Source: an uncultured Chlorobiaceae bacterium (GTDB lineage Bacteria > Bacteroidota > Chlorobiia > Chlorobiales > Chlorobiaceae). Taken from it: 64,000 bases of DNA. This document shows, one piece after another, positions 35,815 through 46,781 of this stretch. The first letter of the stretch is position 1. Every line of letters begins with the position of its first letter. The position numbers and the translations under genes were made by a program. The notes below the pieces were generated by a model that saw only the letters and a program-made list of their open reading frames with translations, was not told the DNA's origin and did no database searches. The stretch is taken from contig CAIMPI010000031.1 in NCBI GenBank assembly GCA_903843305.1, positions 54,470 through 118,469 of the forward strand. Direction: 5' to 3'.

Positions 35815-36132
35815 ATGAAAATGATAAGAGCAATGGTACGCCCCGAGGCTGCCGACATAATTTCAGAGGGACTGGCCGAAGGTGGTTTTTTTTCACTGAC
35901 GAAAATGCATGTTTTTGGCAGAGGCAAACAGAAAGGGATCAAAATTGGAGACGTTCATTACGATGAACTGCCCAAAATTATGATCATGCTGGTAGTAAGG
36001 GAGGATGCAGTGGATGAAGTGGTCTCTCTCATCAAAACAAATGCTTATACCGGTAATTTTGGCGACGGTAAAATTTTTGTAACCCCTGTTGATGCCGCGT
36101 ATACCGTACGTACTGGTGAAACAGGCCTTTAA
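35815..36132 (+). CDS. nifI1: PII-like nitrogen regulator NifI1
   Basis: 105 residues of the GlnB family (KMIRAMVRPEAADIISEGLAE cut at the start, MHVFGRGKQKGIKIGDVHYD in the T-loop region, GDGKIFVTPVDAAYTVRTGE at the end). In methanogens and Chlorobi the NifI1/NifI2 pair binds nitrogenase directly and blocks it when ammonium is present. Placed between anfH and anfD, as in Mo-nif operons of those groups. Confidence 0.93.
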   Translation: MKMIRAMVRPEAADIISEGLAEGGFFSLTKMHVFGRGKQKGIKIGDVHYDELPKIMIMLVVREDAVDEVVSLIKTNAYTGNFGDGKIFVTPVDAAYTVRTGETGL

Positions 36133-36144
36133 GGAGATGCTACT

Positions 36145-36510
36145 ATGAAAGAAATAATGGCCATCATCCGTCCCAAAAAAGTAAGTCAGACAAAAGATGT
36201 GCTTGATAAACTGGGTTATCCGGCCTTCACTGCAGTTTCCGTCATGGGTCGGGGAAAACAGCGCGGAATTGCCGGTGAGGTTAATTGTGAACTGCCACCG
36301 GAAGTTCTGGGAAGAAGTGGCGGGATGAAATACATCCCGAAGCGGCTTATTTCATTAACAGTGCACGATGCTGATGTTGATTTGATTGTGAAAGCAATCA
36401 TCAAAGTTAATCAGACAAAACAGATAGGAGACGGCAGAGTTTTTATCTGTCCGGTAGATAATGTCGTGAGGGTAAGAACCAATGAAGAGGGTGATCAAGC
36501 GATCATGTAA
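36145..36510 (+). CDS. nifI2: PII-like nitrogen regulator NifI2
   Basis: 121 residues, GlnB family, longer T-loop than NifI1 (VMGRGKQRGIAGEVNCELPPE and then KYIPKRLISLTVHDADVD). It pairs with NifI1 to switch nitrogenase off in response to 2-oxoglutarate and ATP levels. It begins 12 bp after nifI1 and precedes anfD by 33 bp, so the Fe-only enzyme is likely controlled post-translationally here. Confidence 0.93.
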   Translation: MKEIMAIIRPKKVSQTKDVLDKLGYPAFTAVSVMGRGKQRGIAGEVNCELPPEVLGRSGGMKYIPKRLISLTVHDADVDLIVKAIIKVNQTKQIGDGRVFICPVDNVVRVRTNEEGDQAIM

Positions 36511-38103
<1,593 letters not shown>

Positions 38104-38104
38104 T

Positions 38105-38452
38105 ATGGAAAATTTGAAAGAGAGGATTGCGCAGCTTGAGGATCATATCATGAAAAAATGTCTCTGGCAGTTTCATTCAAGGGCTTGGGATAGAAAGGAT
38201 CAAAACGAAAATATCCTTAAGAAAGCAACCCAGTTATTGTGTGATGAGCCTGTTGAGCTTGAAACTCCGTTGGATCGTTGTTACTGGGCGGATGCCTTGA
38301 GTTTAACAGATTCTTTCCAAAGCCGTTACGAGTGGCTGGCAGCAATGAGTAAAGAGGATATTAAACTGCTGATGCAAGGACTTAAAGAGAGGATTGATTT
38401 CGTGACCATAACAGGTTCTCTCAATGCCGAGCTTACGGATCCGCGCTACTGA
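38105..38452 (+). CDS. anfG: Fe-only nitrogenase delta subunit AnfG
   Basis: 115 residues, small charged helical protein ([54 protein letters not shown]). The delta subunit exists only in alternative nitrogenases and lies between D and K as here. I chose the ATG at 38105, one base after the anfD stop, since earlier in-frame codons overlap anfD. It is a little shorter than the ~130 residues common elsewhere. Confidence 0.92.
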   Translation: MENLKERIAQLEDHIMKKCLWQFHSRAWDRKDQNENILKKATQLLCDEPVELETPLDRCYWADALSLTDSFQSRYEWLAAMSKEDIKLLMQGLKERIDFVTITGSLNAELTDPRY

Positions 38453-38500
38453 GGCACTGAAATGTTTCAGCCGTTGTATAACCAATAAAATTTAAAGATT

Positions 38501-39889
38501 ATGAGTTGTGAAATAAAACAAAAAGAGCGAATCGGCACGATCAACCCGATATTCACCTGTCAGCCTGCCGGCGCCCAGTATGTGAGCATAGGGGTAAAGG
38601 ATTGTATTGGTATTGTTCATGGCGGACAAGGATGCGTCATGTTTGTTCGCCTGCTGATTTCTCAGCATTTGAAGGAAAGTTTTGAAATTGCTTCATCATC
38701 GCTTCATGAAGACGGTGCGGTATTTGGTGCGCTTAATCGTGTTGAAGAGGCTGTAGATGTGCTCCTGATGCGCTATCCGCATGTAAAAGTGATCCCGATC
38801 ATTACCACCTGCTCTACAGAGGTTATCGGCGACGATGTCGATGGAGTCGTCATCAAGCTTAATGAAGGGCTTTTGAAAGAAAAATATGCAGGACGGGAAG
38901 TACATCTCATTCCGATTCATACACCAAGCTTTGTGGGAAGCATGGTGAGTGGCTATGATGTTGCTGTGAGGGATTTTGTCCGCTACTTCGCCAAAAAAGA
39001 GAAGACAAGTGATAAAATCAACTTGATTACCGGATGGGTCAACCCAGGGGATGTGACAGCTCTCAAGCACCTGTTATCTGAAATGCAGATTGAAGCGAAT
39101 GTCCTGTTCGAAATCGAAAGCTTTGATTCTCCTCTGATGCCGGATGGAAACTCGGTCTCATACGGAAATACGACGATTGATGATTTGACTGCAACGGGGA
39201 GTGCTCTTGGAACGATTGCCCTGAACAAGTATGAAGGTGGCAAGGCAGCCGAATTTCTTGAAAAAGAGTTTGACATACCGGCCATTATCGGCCCGACACC
39301 TATTGGTATAAGGAACACAGACACCTTTTTGCAGAATCTGAAAAAAATGACCGGAAAGCAAATTCCTCAATCGCTCGTCCGTGAACGGGGAATTGCTCTT
39401 GATGCATTGACTGATCTGACGCATCTATTCTTTGCTGACAAAAAAGTTGCGATTTACGGCAACCCCGATCTTGTTATCGGTCTTGCGGAGTTCTGTCTTG
39501 ATCTGGAGATGAAGCCCGTGCTGCTTCTCCTTGGTGATGACAACCTGACATATCCGACAGATCCGCAAATCATCGCCCTGAAAGAAAAGGTCGATTACGA
39601 GATGGAGATCATTACAAATGCTGATTTCTGGGAGCTGGAAAACAGGATCAAGAACAAGGGACTTGAACTTGATCTTATTCTTGGTCATTCCAAGGGCCGT
39701 TTTATTGCCATCGACAACAATATTCCAATGGTTCGCGTCGGTTTCCCAACTTACGACCGTGCAGGGCTTTATCGTCATCCGGTTGTTGGCTACGCAGGTG
39801 CTATCTGGCTCGCTGAAGAAATGGCAAACACGCTCTTTACTGATATGGAGCACAAACATAACAAGGAGTGGATTCTCAACGTCTGGTAA
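38501..39889 (+). CDS. anfK: Fe-only nitrogenase beta subunit AnfK
   Basis: 462 residues. P-cluster cysteines are in NPIFTCQPAGAQYVSIG, HGGQGCVMFVRLL and TTCSTEVIGDDVDG. The tail TNITRSG seen in another frame is not real; the true end reads HKHNKEWILNVW. It pairs with AnfD to carry the P-cluster. It starts 48 bp after anfG and closes the catalytic part of the operon. Confidence 0.95.
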   Translation: MSCEIKQKERIGTINPIFTCQPAGAQYVSIGVKDCIGIVHGGQGCVMFVRLLISQHLKESFEIASSSLHEDGAVFGALNRVEEAVDVLLMRYPHVKVIPIITTCSTEVIGDDVDGVVIKLNEGLLKEKYAGREVHLIPIHTPSFVGSMVSGYDVAVRDFVRYFAKKEKTSDKINLITGWVNPGDVTALKHLLSEMQIEANVLFEIESFDSPLMPDGNSVSYGNTTIDDLTATGSALGTIALNKYEGGKAAEFLEKEFDIPAIIGPTPIGIRNTDTFLQNLKKMTGKQIPQSLVRERGIALDALTDLTHLFFADKKVAIYGNPDLVIGLAEFCLDLEMKPVLLLLGDDNLTYPTDPQIIALKEKVDYEMEIITNADFWELENRIKNKGLELDLILGHSKGRFIAIDNNIPMVRVGFPTYDRAGLYRHPVVGYAGAIWLAEEMANTLFTDMEHKHNKEWILNVW

Positions 39890-39941
39890 TGTGACTTCAT
39901 GTTTCAGCGAAGAGGGCCATTTATTAATGACTGACATTTTT

Positions 39942-39975
39942 CTGCCGGATTTTCATGTCATAAGGAATCCGGCAG
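39942..39975. promoter_or_regulatory. Hairpin between anfK and the flavin-type gene
   Basis: CTGCCGGATT (39942-39951) and AATCCGGCAG (39966-39975) form a perfect 10-bp stem with a 14-nt loop, without a T run. It may stabilise the upstream anfHDGK transcript or set its level relative to the accessory genes. Confidence 0.55.
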
Positions 39976-40007
39976 TATCAAACACAATTTTCACCAGGGA
40001 AAAAACA

Positions 40008-40502
40008 ATGCATTCAACATCTGAAAGTCAATCTCATGGATCAATGCGGCGCAAAGAGCGCGAAATAACCAGCCGCCAGGATATCGATGTGATCATCCGC
40101 TCGACAACAGTCATGCATCTTGCTCTTGCTGATAACAATATCCCGTTTCTCGTTCCTGTGTTCTATGCGTACGACGGTTCTGTTCTTTATTTCCATTCAG
40201 CACAGGTTGGCAGTAAAATTGAAATCCTGAAGCGGAACAATACCGTCTGCTTTGAGATTTCGGTTGATCAGGGTTTTATCGAAAACGATCTGGCTTGCGA
40301 CTTTGAAGCTAAGCACCGCACGGTTATCGGGTTAGGCAAAGCCTCATTTATAGAAGATGAAACTGAAAAAATCAAAGTCCTCGATTTGATTGTTGGAAGG
40401 TTTTCGGATAAACAATTTGAGTATCCGAAAGCAAATCTGGCACATACTGCCGTTATTCGCATCGATATTGAATCGATCAAGGGAAAAACACACGGTTATT
40501 AA
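40008..40502 (+). CDS. Pyridoxamine-5'-phosphate-oxidase-like flavin protein
   Basis: 164 residues. MRRKEREITSRQDIDVIIR, MHLALADNNIPFLVPVFYAY, LYFHSAQVGSKIEILKRN and VCFEISVDQGF match the split-barrel flavin-binding family related to NimA. The start at 40008 follows CAGGG and leaves the earlier frame to anfK. It sits in the anf operon between anfK and the anfO remnant. Reduction of a small molecule or protection of the oxygen-sensitive enzyme is possible; no role is proven. Confidence 0.85.
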   Translation: MHSTSESQSHGSMRRKEREITSRQDIDVIIRSTTVMHLALADNNIPFLVPVFYAYDGSVLYFHSAQVGSKIEILKRNNTVCFEISVDQGFIENDLACDFEAKHRTVIGLGKASFIEDETEKIKVLDLIVGRFSDKQFEYPKANLAHTAVIRIDIESIKGKTHGY

Positions 40503-40563
40503 TGATGATACATGGAAACAGTAAAAAAGATATGTGACACTTAAAATAATGAAAAGGAGTGCC

Positions 40564-40766
40564 ATGAAAATTGCCGTATTGACCGATAAGGAAGGCAACA
40601 CACTTTCCTTTTACGAATCAGGGTTTGTGAAACTTTTTTCCAACGACAAAGGCACATGGAACTTCCTAAATGGTTTGAGAAAGAGTTTGAGTCGTTAAAA
40701 CTTCAGTTCAGAATCGAAGAGTCAAACGATGATTTATGTCATGCTATAGTCACTCCAATAGAGTAA
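40564..40766 (+). pseudogene. anfO: Internally deleted, frameshifted anfO remnant
   Basis: The start MKIAVLTDKEGNTLSFYESG followed by VKLFSNDKGTWN fits the N-terminus of the AnfO accessory protein and ends at a stop at 40696-40698. In the -1 frame from 40656 a second piece, LPKWFEKEFESLKLQF to VTPIE, runs to a stop at 40764-40766 and resembles the family's C-terminal end. Together they cover about 67 codons of an expected ~200, so the middle is lost. It lies in the usual place after anfK. Confidence 0.65.
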
Positions 40767-40789
40767 CTGTCCCTTATACTATGTTAACT

Positions 40790-42070
40790 ATGAAAATAGA
40801 AAACCACCCCTGTTTCAACGATGCGTCCCGCCATACGTTTGGACGTATTCACCTCCCTGTTGCACCGAAATGCAATATCCAGTGCAACTACTGCAACCGG
40901 AAGTTCGACTGCATGAACGAAAACCGTCCAGGCGTAACCAGCAAAATATTGTCACCGAAGCAGGCTATACACTATCTGGATCAGGCGATGGTGATTTCTC
41001 CAAATATTAGCGTTGTGGGTATTGCGGGGCCGGGAGATCCGTTCGCAAACCCGGATGAGACCATGGAAACACTTCGTCTGATTCGGGCAAAATATCCTGA
41101 AATGCTGCTCTGCGTAGCAACAAACGGGCTTGATTTGCCTCCCTATATTGCAGAGCTTGCTGCCCTTCAGGTCAGCCATGTTACTCTTACCATTAATGCC
41201 ATCGACTCAGAGATTGGTGCAGGGATTTATTCATGGGCTCGGTATAAAAAGAAAATGTACCGCGATATTGAAGCCGCGAAGGTGCTTATCACAAACCAGC
41301 TTGAGTCGCTGAAAAAACTCAAGGAGGCGGGTATTACTGCAAAAGTGAACTCAATCATTATTCCGGGTATTAATGATACTCATGTGATTGAAGTCGCCCG
41401 TAAAGTGGCTGAACTTGGAGCCGATATCCTGAACTGTATGCCGTATTACAGTTCCACAGAGACTTTTTTTGAAGACATTCCCGAGCCATCTGCGGAAATG
41501 GTCGCAGAAATCCAGAAAGCTACCGGGGAATATTTGCCACAGATGATGCATTGTAGTCGTTGCCGTGCCGATGCGGTCGGAATAATCGGTAAAATCAACT
41601 CTGAGGAGATGATGCAAAAACTTGCCGATGCGGCAGCATTGCCTAAAAATCCTGAAGAAAAACGCCCCTATATTGCCGTTGGCAGCCTTGACGGCGTCAT
41701 GATCAACCAGCACCTCGGTGAAGCTGAACGCTTTCTTGTCTATGAAATAGACAGTAACAATGGTAAGTGCGTTCTTGTTGACTCAAGGAAAGCACCTCCA
41801 GCCGGTGGAGGCAAGGAGCGGTGGGAAACGCTGGCTGCGACATTGATTGACTGCAGGGCAGTGCTGGTCAATGGTGCCGGTAGTTCACCCATCAAAGTAA
41901 TGAATGCTCACGGCATTGATGTTATGGTTCTGGAGGGTGCTGTCGAGGATGCTGCCAACGCTTGTTTTGGCCAAGAGGAGCTGAGTGGTGTCGTAAAAAT
42001 TAATCCGCTCAATGCTTGCGGGCCAAGCTGCAGTAAGTTCACTATTCAGGAGGCAAAGCACGGCTGTTGA
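40790..42070 (+). CDS. nifB: NifB-type cofactor synthase (radical SAM + NifX-like domain), anf operon copy
   Basis: About 426 residues. The radical-SAM cysteines are in APKCNIQCNYCNRKFDC, after an HPCFNDASRHTFGRIHLPV lead typical of NifB. The C-terminal third (GVMINQHLGEAERFLVYEI, VNGAGSSPIKVMNAHGIDV) is the NifX/NafY-like domain. It makes the NifB-co (8Fe) precursor needed by every nitrogenase. Start is ambiguous among 40736, 40781 and 40790; the first overlaps the anfO remnant. Confidence 0.93.
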   Translation: MKIENHPCFNDASRHTFGRIHLPVAPKCNIQCNYCNRKFDCMNENRPGVTSKILSPKQAIHYLDQAMVISPNISVVGIAGPGDPFANPDETMETLRLIRAKYPEMLLCVATNGLDLPPYIAELAALQVSHVTLTINAIDSEIGAGIYSWARYKKKMYRDIEAAKVLITNQLESLKKLKEAGITAKVNSIIIPGINDTHVIEVARKVAELGADILNCMPYYSSTETFFEDIPEPSAEMVAEIQKATGEYLPQMMHCSRCRADAVGIIGKINSEEMMQKLADAAALPKNPEEKRPYIAVGSLDGVMINQHLGEAERFLVYEIDSNNGKCVLVDSRKAPPAGGGKERWETLAATLIDCRAVLVNGAGSSPIKVMNAHGIDVMVLEGAVEDAANACFGQEELSGVVKINPLNACGPSCSKFTIQEAKHGC

Positions 42071-42075
42071 TGATA

Positions 42076-42155
42076 CTATCTCCCTGTTTCTTGCTCTTCG
42101 GTTAAGCTATCAGCGAAAAGAGGAAGCCATCAAGAATAGGGAGATGCTTAAGGCC
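42076..42155. terminator. Possible hairpin between convergent nifB and the activator gene
   Basis: ATCTCCCT near 42081 is complementary to AGGGAGAT near 42140, with further short pairings inside (CTCTT with AAGAG). No T run is evident. It could end both converging transcripts. Confidence 0.25.
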
Positions 42156-42178
42156 GGTTTCGAAGTGCTCCTATAATC

Positions 42179-43783
42179 CTATCGGTACTTTTTATAGTTA
42201 ATGCCAAACTGCTGCATTTTCAAGCTTAATACTCTTCGCGTAAGCCCTAATTTTTGAGCGGCATTTGAGATATTCCCTTTTTGAGTCGATAGAGCCTCTA
42301 TAATCATTTCATATTCAAGAGTATCCAGTTTTGCAACAAGAGTTTTGCTATTTTCTGTACTCGAAAGCACCGGAACCTGAAGTGAAAGAGGAAGGTCATC
42401 GCCTTGTATAACATTGTCTTCTGAAAGAATAACAGCTCTCTCAATAACGTTTTCAAGCTCACGGATATTCCCTGGCCATGGATAAGAGAGCAACATCTCT
42501 TGCACTCCGGTTGAAATCCGCTTGGTTTCTTTCCCGAATTTTTTTACAAAACGAGCGACAAAATACTCCGCAAGCGTGATAATGTCGCCTTTTCTTTCAC
42601 GTAACGGAGGTATTACCATCGGAAAAACATGTAGTCGGTAATACAGATCTTCCCTGAACGTTCCAGCTCCCACCATCTTTGTCAAATCGCGGTTGGTCGC
42701 GGCAATGACTCGAATAGTTACGGTAATCGGTTTATTCCCGCCAACATGTTCAAACGTTCTTTCCTGCAAAACCCTCAACAGCTTTGCTTGCATAGGCAAA
42801 CTCAATTCACCAACCTCATCCAGAAAAATTGTTCCCCCATCGGCATCCTCAAAACGCCCTTTTCGAGCTTTATCCGCACCAGTAAAAGCTCCCTTTTCAT
42901 GCCCAAACAGTTCACTTTCAATAACGCTTTCAGGCAATGCGGCGCAATTAAACTTGACAAAAGGCTCATTTGCTTCCGGGCTATTGTAATGAATAGCGCT
43001 GGCTACGAGTTCTTTACCCACACCGCTCTCTCCAAGAATTAATACAGTAGATTTTGTTTTTGTGATTTTATTGATGAGCGAATATACTTCAAGCATAGGC
43101 TTTGAATTTCCTATGATATTCGATGGATGAAACTTGTCCTTCAGAGCATTCCGAAGGCGTTCATTTTCCATCTTCAGGAAGTGTTTATCTTCATTTTCGA
43201 TCAGATAGAGTTCTACTGCCTGGGCTATCATTGCCGCAATTATTCCAAGTATCTCTACATCGTAATCAAGTAACTCCGGGTTATCAAAAATCCGTTCTAT
43301 GCTAATGGCTCCCAATACTTTTTTCCCTCGTAAAATAGGAATACAGACAAAAGAACGCTCTGAAGAGTCAAGCATGGACAAGCATTTGGTTCGATTCAGA
43401 AAAGCAGGCTCTTCACTGATAAGAGGAACAACAATCTTCTCTGCGGTTTCTACAACTTTTCCAATAATCCCTTCACCGATCGAATATACCCCTCTTGTCT
43501 CCTCTTCTTTGGTAAGACCGATACTGTCATGAATAAAGATTTTGCCTGTTCTGCTGTTGAAGAGACTTACTGTTCCTCTCATTACACCCATATCCTCTTT
43601 CATTATTTTCAGAAGAAAGGAGAGTGTATCCGACAAGTTTTCACTTTCAGAAACAACCTTACTCATTTGAAATAATGGTGGTAGAATTTTTGAGCGGCAT
43701 AGTGCCTCGGAACGTAATGATTGACCGTTTGTAAATCTTGTTGCCGAACATAAATGCCTTGATTTCTCTATAATACTATTCAT
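42179..43783 (-). CDS. anfA: AnfA/NifA-type sigma-54 activator
   Basis: 534 residues. A GAF domain at ~45-195 (SDTLSFLLKIMKEDMGVMRG, FVCIPILRGKKVLGAISIE), a sigma-54 AAA+ domain with GESGVGKELVASAIHY, the GAFTGA loop and a DEVGELSLPMQAKLLRVLQ Walker B, and a C-terminal Fis-type HTH (KGNISNAAQKLGLTRRVLSL). Two cysteines lie in the N-terminal 26 residues, as in AnfA/VnfA. It should activate the anfH promoter and maybe nifH. A ModE box 150 bp upstream suggests repression by molybdate. Start chosen at MNSIIEKS. Confidence 0.88.
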   Translation of the reverse strand: MNSIIEKSRHLCSATRFTNGQSLRSEALCRSKILPPLFQMSKVVSESENLSDTLSFLLKIMKEDMGVMRGTVSLFNSRTGKIFIHDSIGLTKEEETRGVYSIGEGIIGKVVETAEKIVVPLISEEPAFLNRTKCLSMLDSSERSFVCIPILRGKKVLGAISIERIFDNPELLDYDVEILGIIAAMIAQAVELYLIENEDKHFLKMENERLRNALKDKFHPSNIIGNSKPMLEVYSLINKITKTKSTVLILGESGVGKELVASAIHYNSPEANEPFVKFNCAALPESVIESELFGHEKGAFTGADKARKGRFEDADGGTIFLDEVGELSLPMQAKLLRVLQERTFEHVGGNKPITVTIRVIAATNRDLTKMVGAGTFREDLYYRLHVFPMVIPPLRERKGDIITLAEYFVARFVKKFGKETKRISTGVQEMLLSYPWPGNIRELENVIERAVILSEDNVIQGDDLPLSLQVPVLSSTENSKTLVAKLDTLEYEMIIEALSTQKGNISNAAQKLGLTRRVLSLKMQQFGINYKKYR

Positions 43784-43828
43784 GTTCACTTCGTTTTTGT
43801 GTGAAAACGGGAGATAGTTATCCAGTAA

Positions 43829-43858
43829 TAAAAAATCCCGGCGCCGGAGAGCACCGGG
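43829..43858 (-). terminator. Intrinsic terminator between nifHB and the anfA-like gene
   Basis: On the minus strand CCCGGTGC and GCGCCGGG make an 8-bp stem (one G-T pair) with a 6-nt loop, followed by ATTTTTT. It lies after nifB/nifH read-through but also downstream of ModE box 5, hence inside any anfA leader that starts at that box. Confidence 0.8.
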
Positions 43859-43932
43859 CAGGTGTAACAAGGAAAGAACAGGTGTTATGGAGAAAAAGAG
43901 TGCGCAGAAAAGCTTTCAGCAAACGAATATTT

Positions 43933-43956
43933 CGATATGTATTTAGTGTTATAACG
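43933..43956. promoter_or_regulatory. ModE box 5, upstream of the anfA-like gene
   Basis: CGATATGT-N8-TTATAACG, 24 bp, the weakest of the five but with the same spacing and outer CG. It is 150 bp before the activator ATG and 64 bp after the end of the second nifB. Confidence 0.6.
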
Positions 43957-44019
43957 ATAGCTAAAAAAAATGGCTCTCTGCCGTATCTGTTGTTAGATGC
44001 TTATTCAACATGGTCATTC

Positions 44020-45252
44020 TCACCCGCATTTTTTCCCCGTGCCATTGCAACTTGAGCCGGAGGAATAAAGCGGACTTCTGTTTATCAGTTCTTTCAGGTC
44101 CTGTCCGGAAAAAATTCCACTGACAATCTCTTTAATAACTCCTTCGAGCACAAGCACCTCAATTCCGTGGCTGTTAAGTACTTTTTTGGGTGAGTTGCCA
44201 GCACCGCTGACCAGAATGGTACAGCAGTCTTTCAGGGTTTTAGCCAGCTCTTTCCACCGTTGTTCTCCTCCGCCTGCTCGAGGTGCTTTTCTTGCACCGA
44301 TCAGGATGCACTTGCCTGTTTCGTTCATGCCGAAAATAAGGAAACGTTCAGCTTCGCCAAGATGCTGGTTGATCATCACCCCTTCCGTGCTGCTGACAGC
44401 AATGTATGGTTGGCATTCCACAGCTTTTTTAGGTAATGCTGCTGGTGCCAGCTTCTGTGTCATGGCATCCGTATTGATTTCACTGAGAATTCCGATTGCA
44501 TCTGCCTGGCACCGTGCAGAGCATTTCATCTGTGGTAATAATCTGCTGGTTGCATCCCGTATCTCCTGGACCATCTCTGCCGATGGTTCTTTCAGGTTTT
44601 CAAAGACGATCTCTTTCGTATTAAAAAAGGGGACATAGTTCAGGATGTCAGTTCCCAGTTCCGCCACCTTTGATGCAACGGCTATCACGTGGGTGTCGTT
44701 CACTTCCGGTATAATAATCACGTTCACTCTTGTGTTGATGCCAAGCGTTTTCAGTCGTTTCAGTGACTCAAGCTGGTTCTTGATCAGAAGTTTGGCGGCA
44801 TCAACATTTCGGTACATTTTTTTGTTATATCTCACCCACGAATAGATCTCTTCGCCTATTTTTGGATCAATGGAGTTAATTGTGATCGTGACATGACTGA
44901 CTTGCAATTGGGCAAGCTCATCTATATAAGGGAGCAGTTCAAGCCCGTTGGTTGCAACACACAGAAGCATCTCAGGATATTTTGCCCTTACCAGCCGGAG
45001 CGTCTCCATGGTTTCATCCGGGTTGGCAAAGGGATCTCCAGGACCGGTGATGCCTACAACGGTAATGTCAGGATAGATCGCCAAAGCTTGTTCGAGGTAG
45101 TACAGTGCCTGTGAAGGTGTCAGCACCTTGCTGGTAACACCGGAGCGGTTCTCGTTCATGCAGTCGAATTTACGGCTACAGTAGTTACACTGGATATTAC
45201 ATTTTGGTGCAACAGGGAGATGGATTCGCCGAAACGTTTGACTCATGAACAT
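44020..45252 (-). CDS. nifB: Second NifB-type cofactor synthase
   Basis: 410 residues, a clear paralogue of the nifB at 40790 (APKCNIQCNYCSRKFDC, GITGPGDPFANPDETMETLR, GVMINQHLGEAERFLIFGM). It lacks the HPCFN lead and opens FMSQTFRRIHLPV. The C-terminal NifX-like domain is present and the protein ends in a short Cys/Gly tail (SSCNGTGKKCG). It follows nifH after 18 bp under a sigma-54 promoter. Confidence 0.93.
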   Translation of the reverse strand: MFMSQTFRRIHLPVAPKCNIQCNYCSRKFDCMNENRSGVTSKVLTPSQALYYLEQALAIYPDITVVGITGPGDPFANPDETMETLRLVRAKYPEMLLCVATNGLELLPYIDELAQLQVSHVTITINSIDPKIGEEIYSWVRYNKKMYRNVDAAKLLIKNQLESLKRLKTLGINTRVNVIIIPEVNDTHVIAVASKVAELGTDILNYVPFFNTKEIVFENLKEPSAEMVQEIRDATSRLLPQMKCSARCQADAIGILSEINTDAMTQKLAPAALPKKAVECQPYIAVSSTEGVMINQHLGEAERFLIFGMNETGKCILIGARKAPRAGGGEQRWKELAKTLKDCCTILVSGAGNSPKKVLNSHGIEVLVLEGVIKEIVSGIFSGQDLKELINRSPLYSSGSSCNGTGKKCG

Positions 45253-45270
45253 CAGTGTGTACTCCGTTTT

Positions 45271-46113
<843 letters not shown>

Positions 46114-46185
46114 TTATCGCCGCATTTATCGTCAAATATTCAGGCTTGATTCATTGTTTCTCTGAAGCAATTATGTCTTTCATTA

Positions 46186-46201
46186 TGCAAGATGCGTGCC
46201 A
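46186..46201 (-). promoter_or_regulatory. Sigma-54 promoter of nifH-nifB
   Basis: Minus-strand TGGCACGCATCTTGCA is a -24/-12 element of the same quality as that of anfH. It ends 91 bp before the nifH ATG. A TGT-N11-ACA sequence at 46344-46360 is an off-by-one activator site. Confidence 0.92.
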
Positions 46202-46619
46202 ATGAATAGCTGGTTTGTCAATTTATTGGGGATAAAAAAATGGCTGGAAGTTTAACGCCTTATCAATGAATTGGTTAGCTCTTTTATTACGGCATCATTT
46301 ATTTATTCGTTGGGTGATTATTTGTGTTGACACAGAATTTCTTTGTAGCCAAAAGCCACATTTTTTGTCAATGACGTGTAAGATATATACGGATCTGTAG
46401 CTTTTTCTGAGCCAAACACTCAATACTGTTCATTTGCAGGAAGCATAAGTTGTTACACCGAAAGTGCCTTATTGCTTTATTCTGCTGATAAAGAATCTCC
46501 ATAATTGAAGATAAAATCTTGAGCAGAAATGATTATTGTTAATAATTTATGGGTAAATCTGATTCTACTGTTAATTAGTTAGATAATATCCGTGTAATTT
46601 TTCGATTTCTTTTGTTTTT

Positions 46620-46643
46620 CGTTATAGCTAAGTGTATATATCG
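46620..46643. promoter_or_regulatory. ModE box 3
   Basis: CGTTATAG-N8-ATATATCG, 24 bp, first of two boxes in the AT-rich 685-bp spacer between nifH and the divergent transport operon. It is 139 bp before the permease ATG. Apart from the boxes and the nifH promoter, I see no gene in this spacer. Confidence 0.75.
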
Positions 46644-46684
46644 ATTCAGTGGATTGTGTAAATCTAGCTGTTTTTTTTTGTCAG

Positions 46685-46708
46685 CGCTATATTGTTGATG
46701 TTATAGCG
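46685..46708. promoter_or_regulatory. ModE box 4
   Basis: CGCTATAT-N8-TTATAGCG, 24 bp with 7 of 8 arm positions paired, 74 bp before the permease ATG. Centre-to-centre spacing to box 3 is 65 bp, about six helical turns, so two dimers could lie on one face of the DNA. Confidence 0.85.
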
Positions 46709-46781
46709 GTAGTGTTTTGATTTCAAAGATCTCTTCGAATTCTGAATCTTCCTCAAATCATTTTGTTCCCCTGATCACACC

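Noticed and set aside
39618..40007. Long upstream extension of the flavin-type gene overlapping anfK
   Set aside because: The extra 130 codons are anfK read in another frame. The family starts at the methionine at 40008.
46344..46360. TGT-N11-ACA as a NifA site for nifH
   Set aside because: Spacing is one base longer than the NifA consensus TGT-N10-ACA, so it was not listed as a site on its own.
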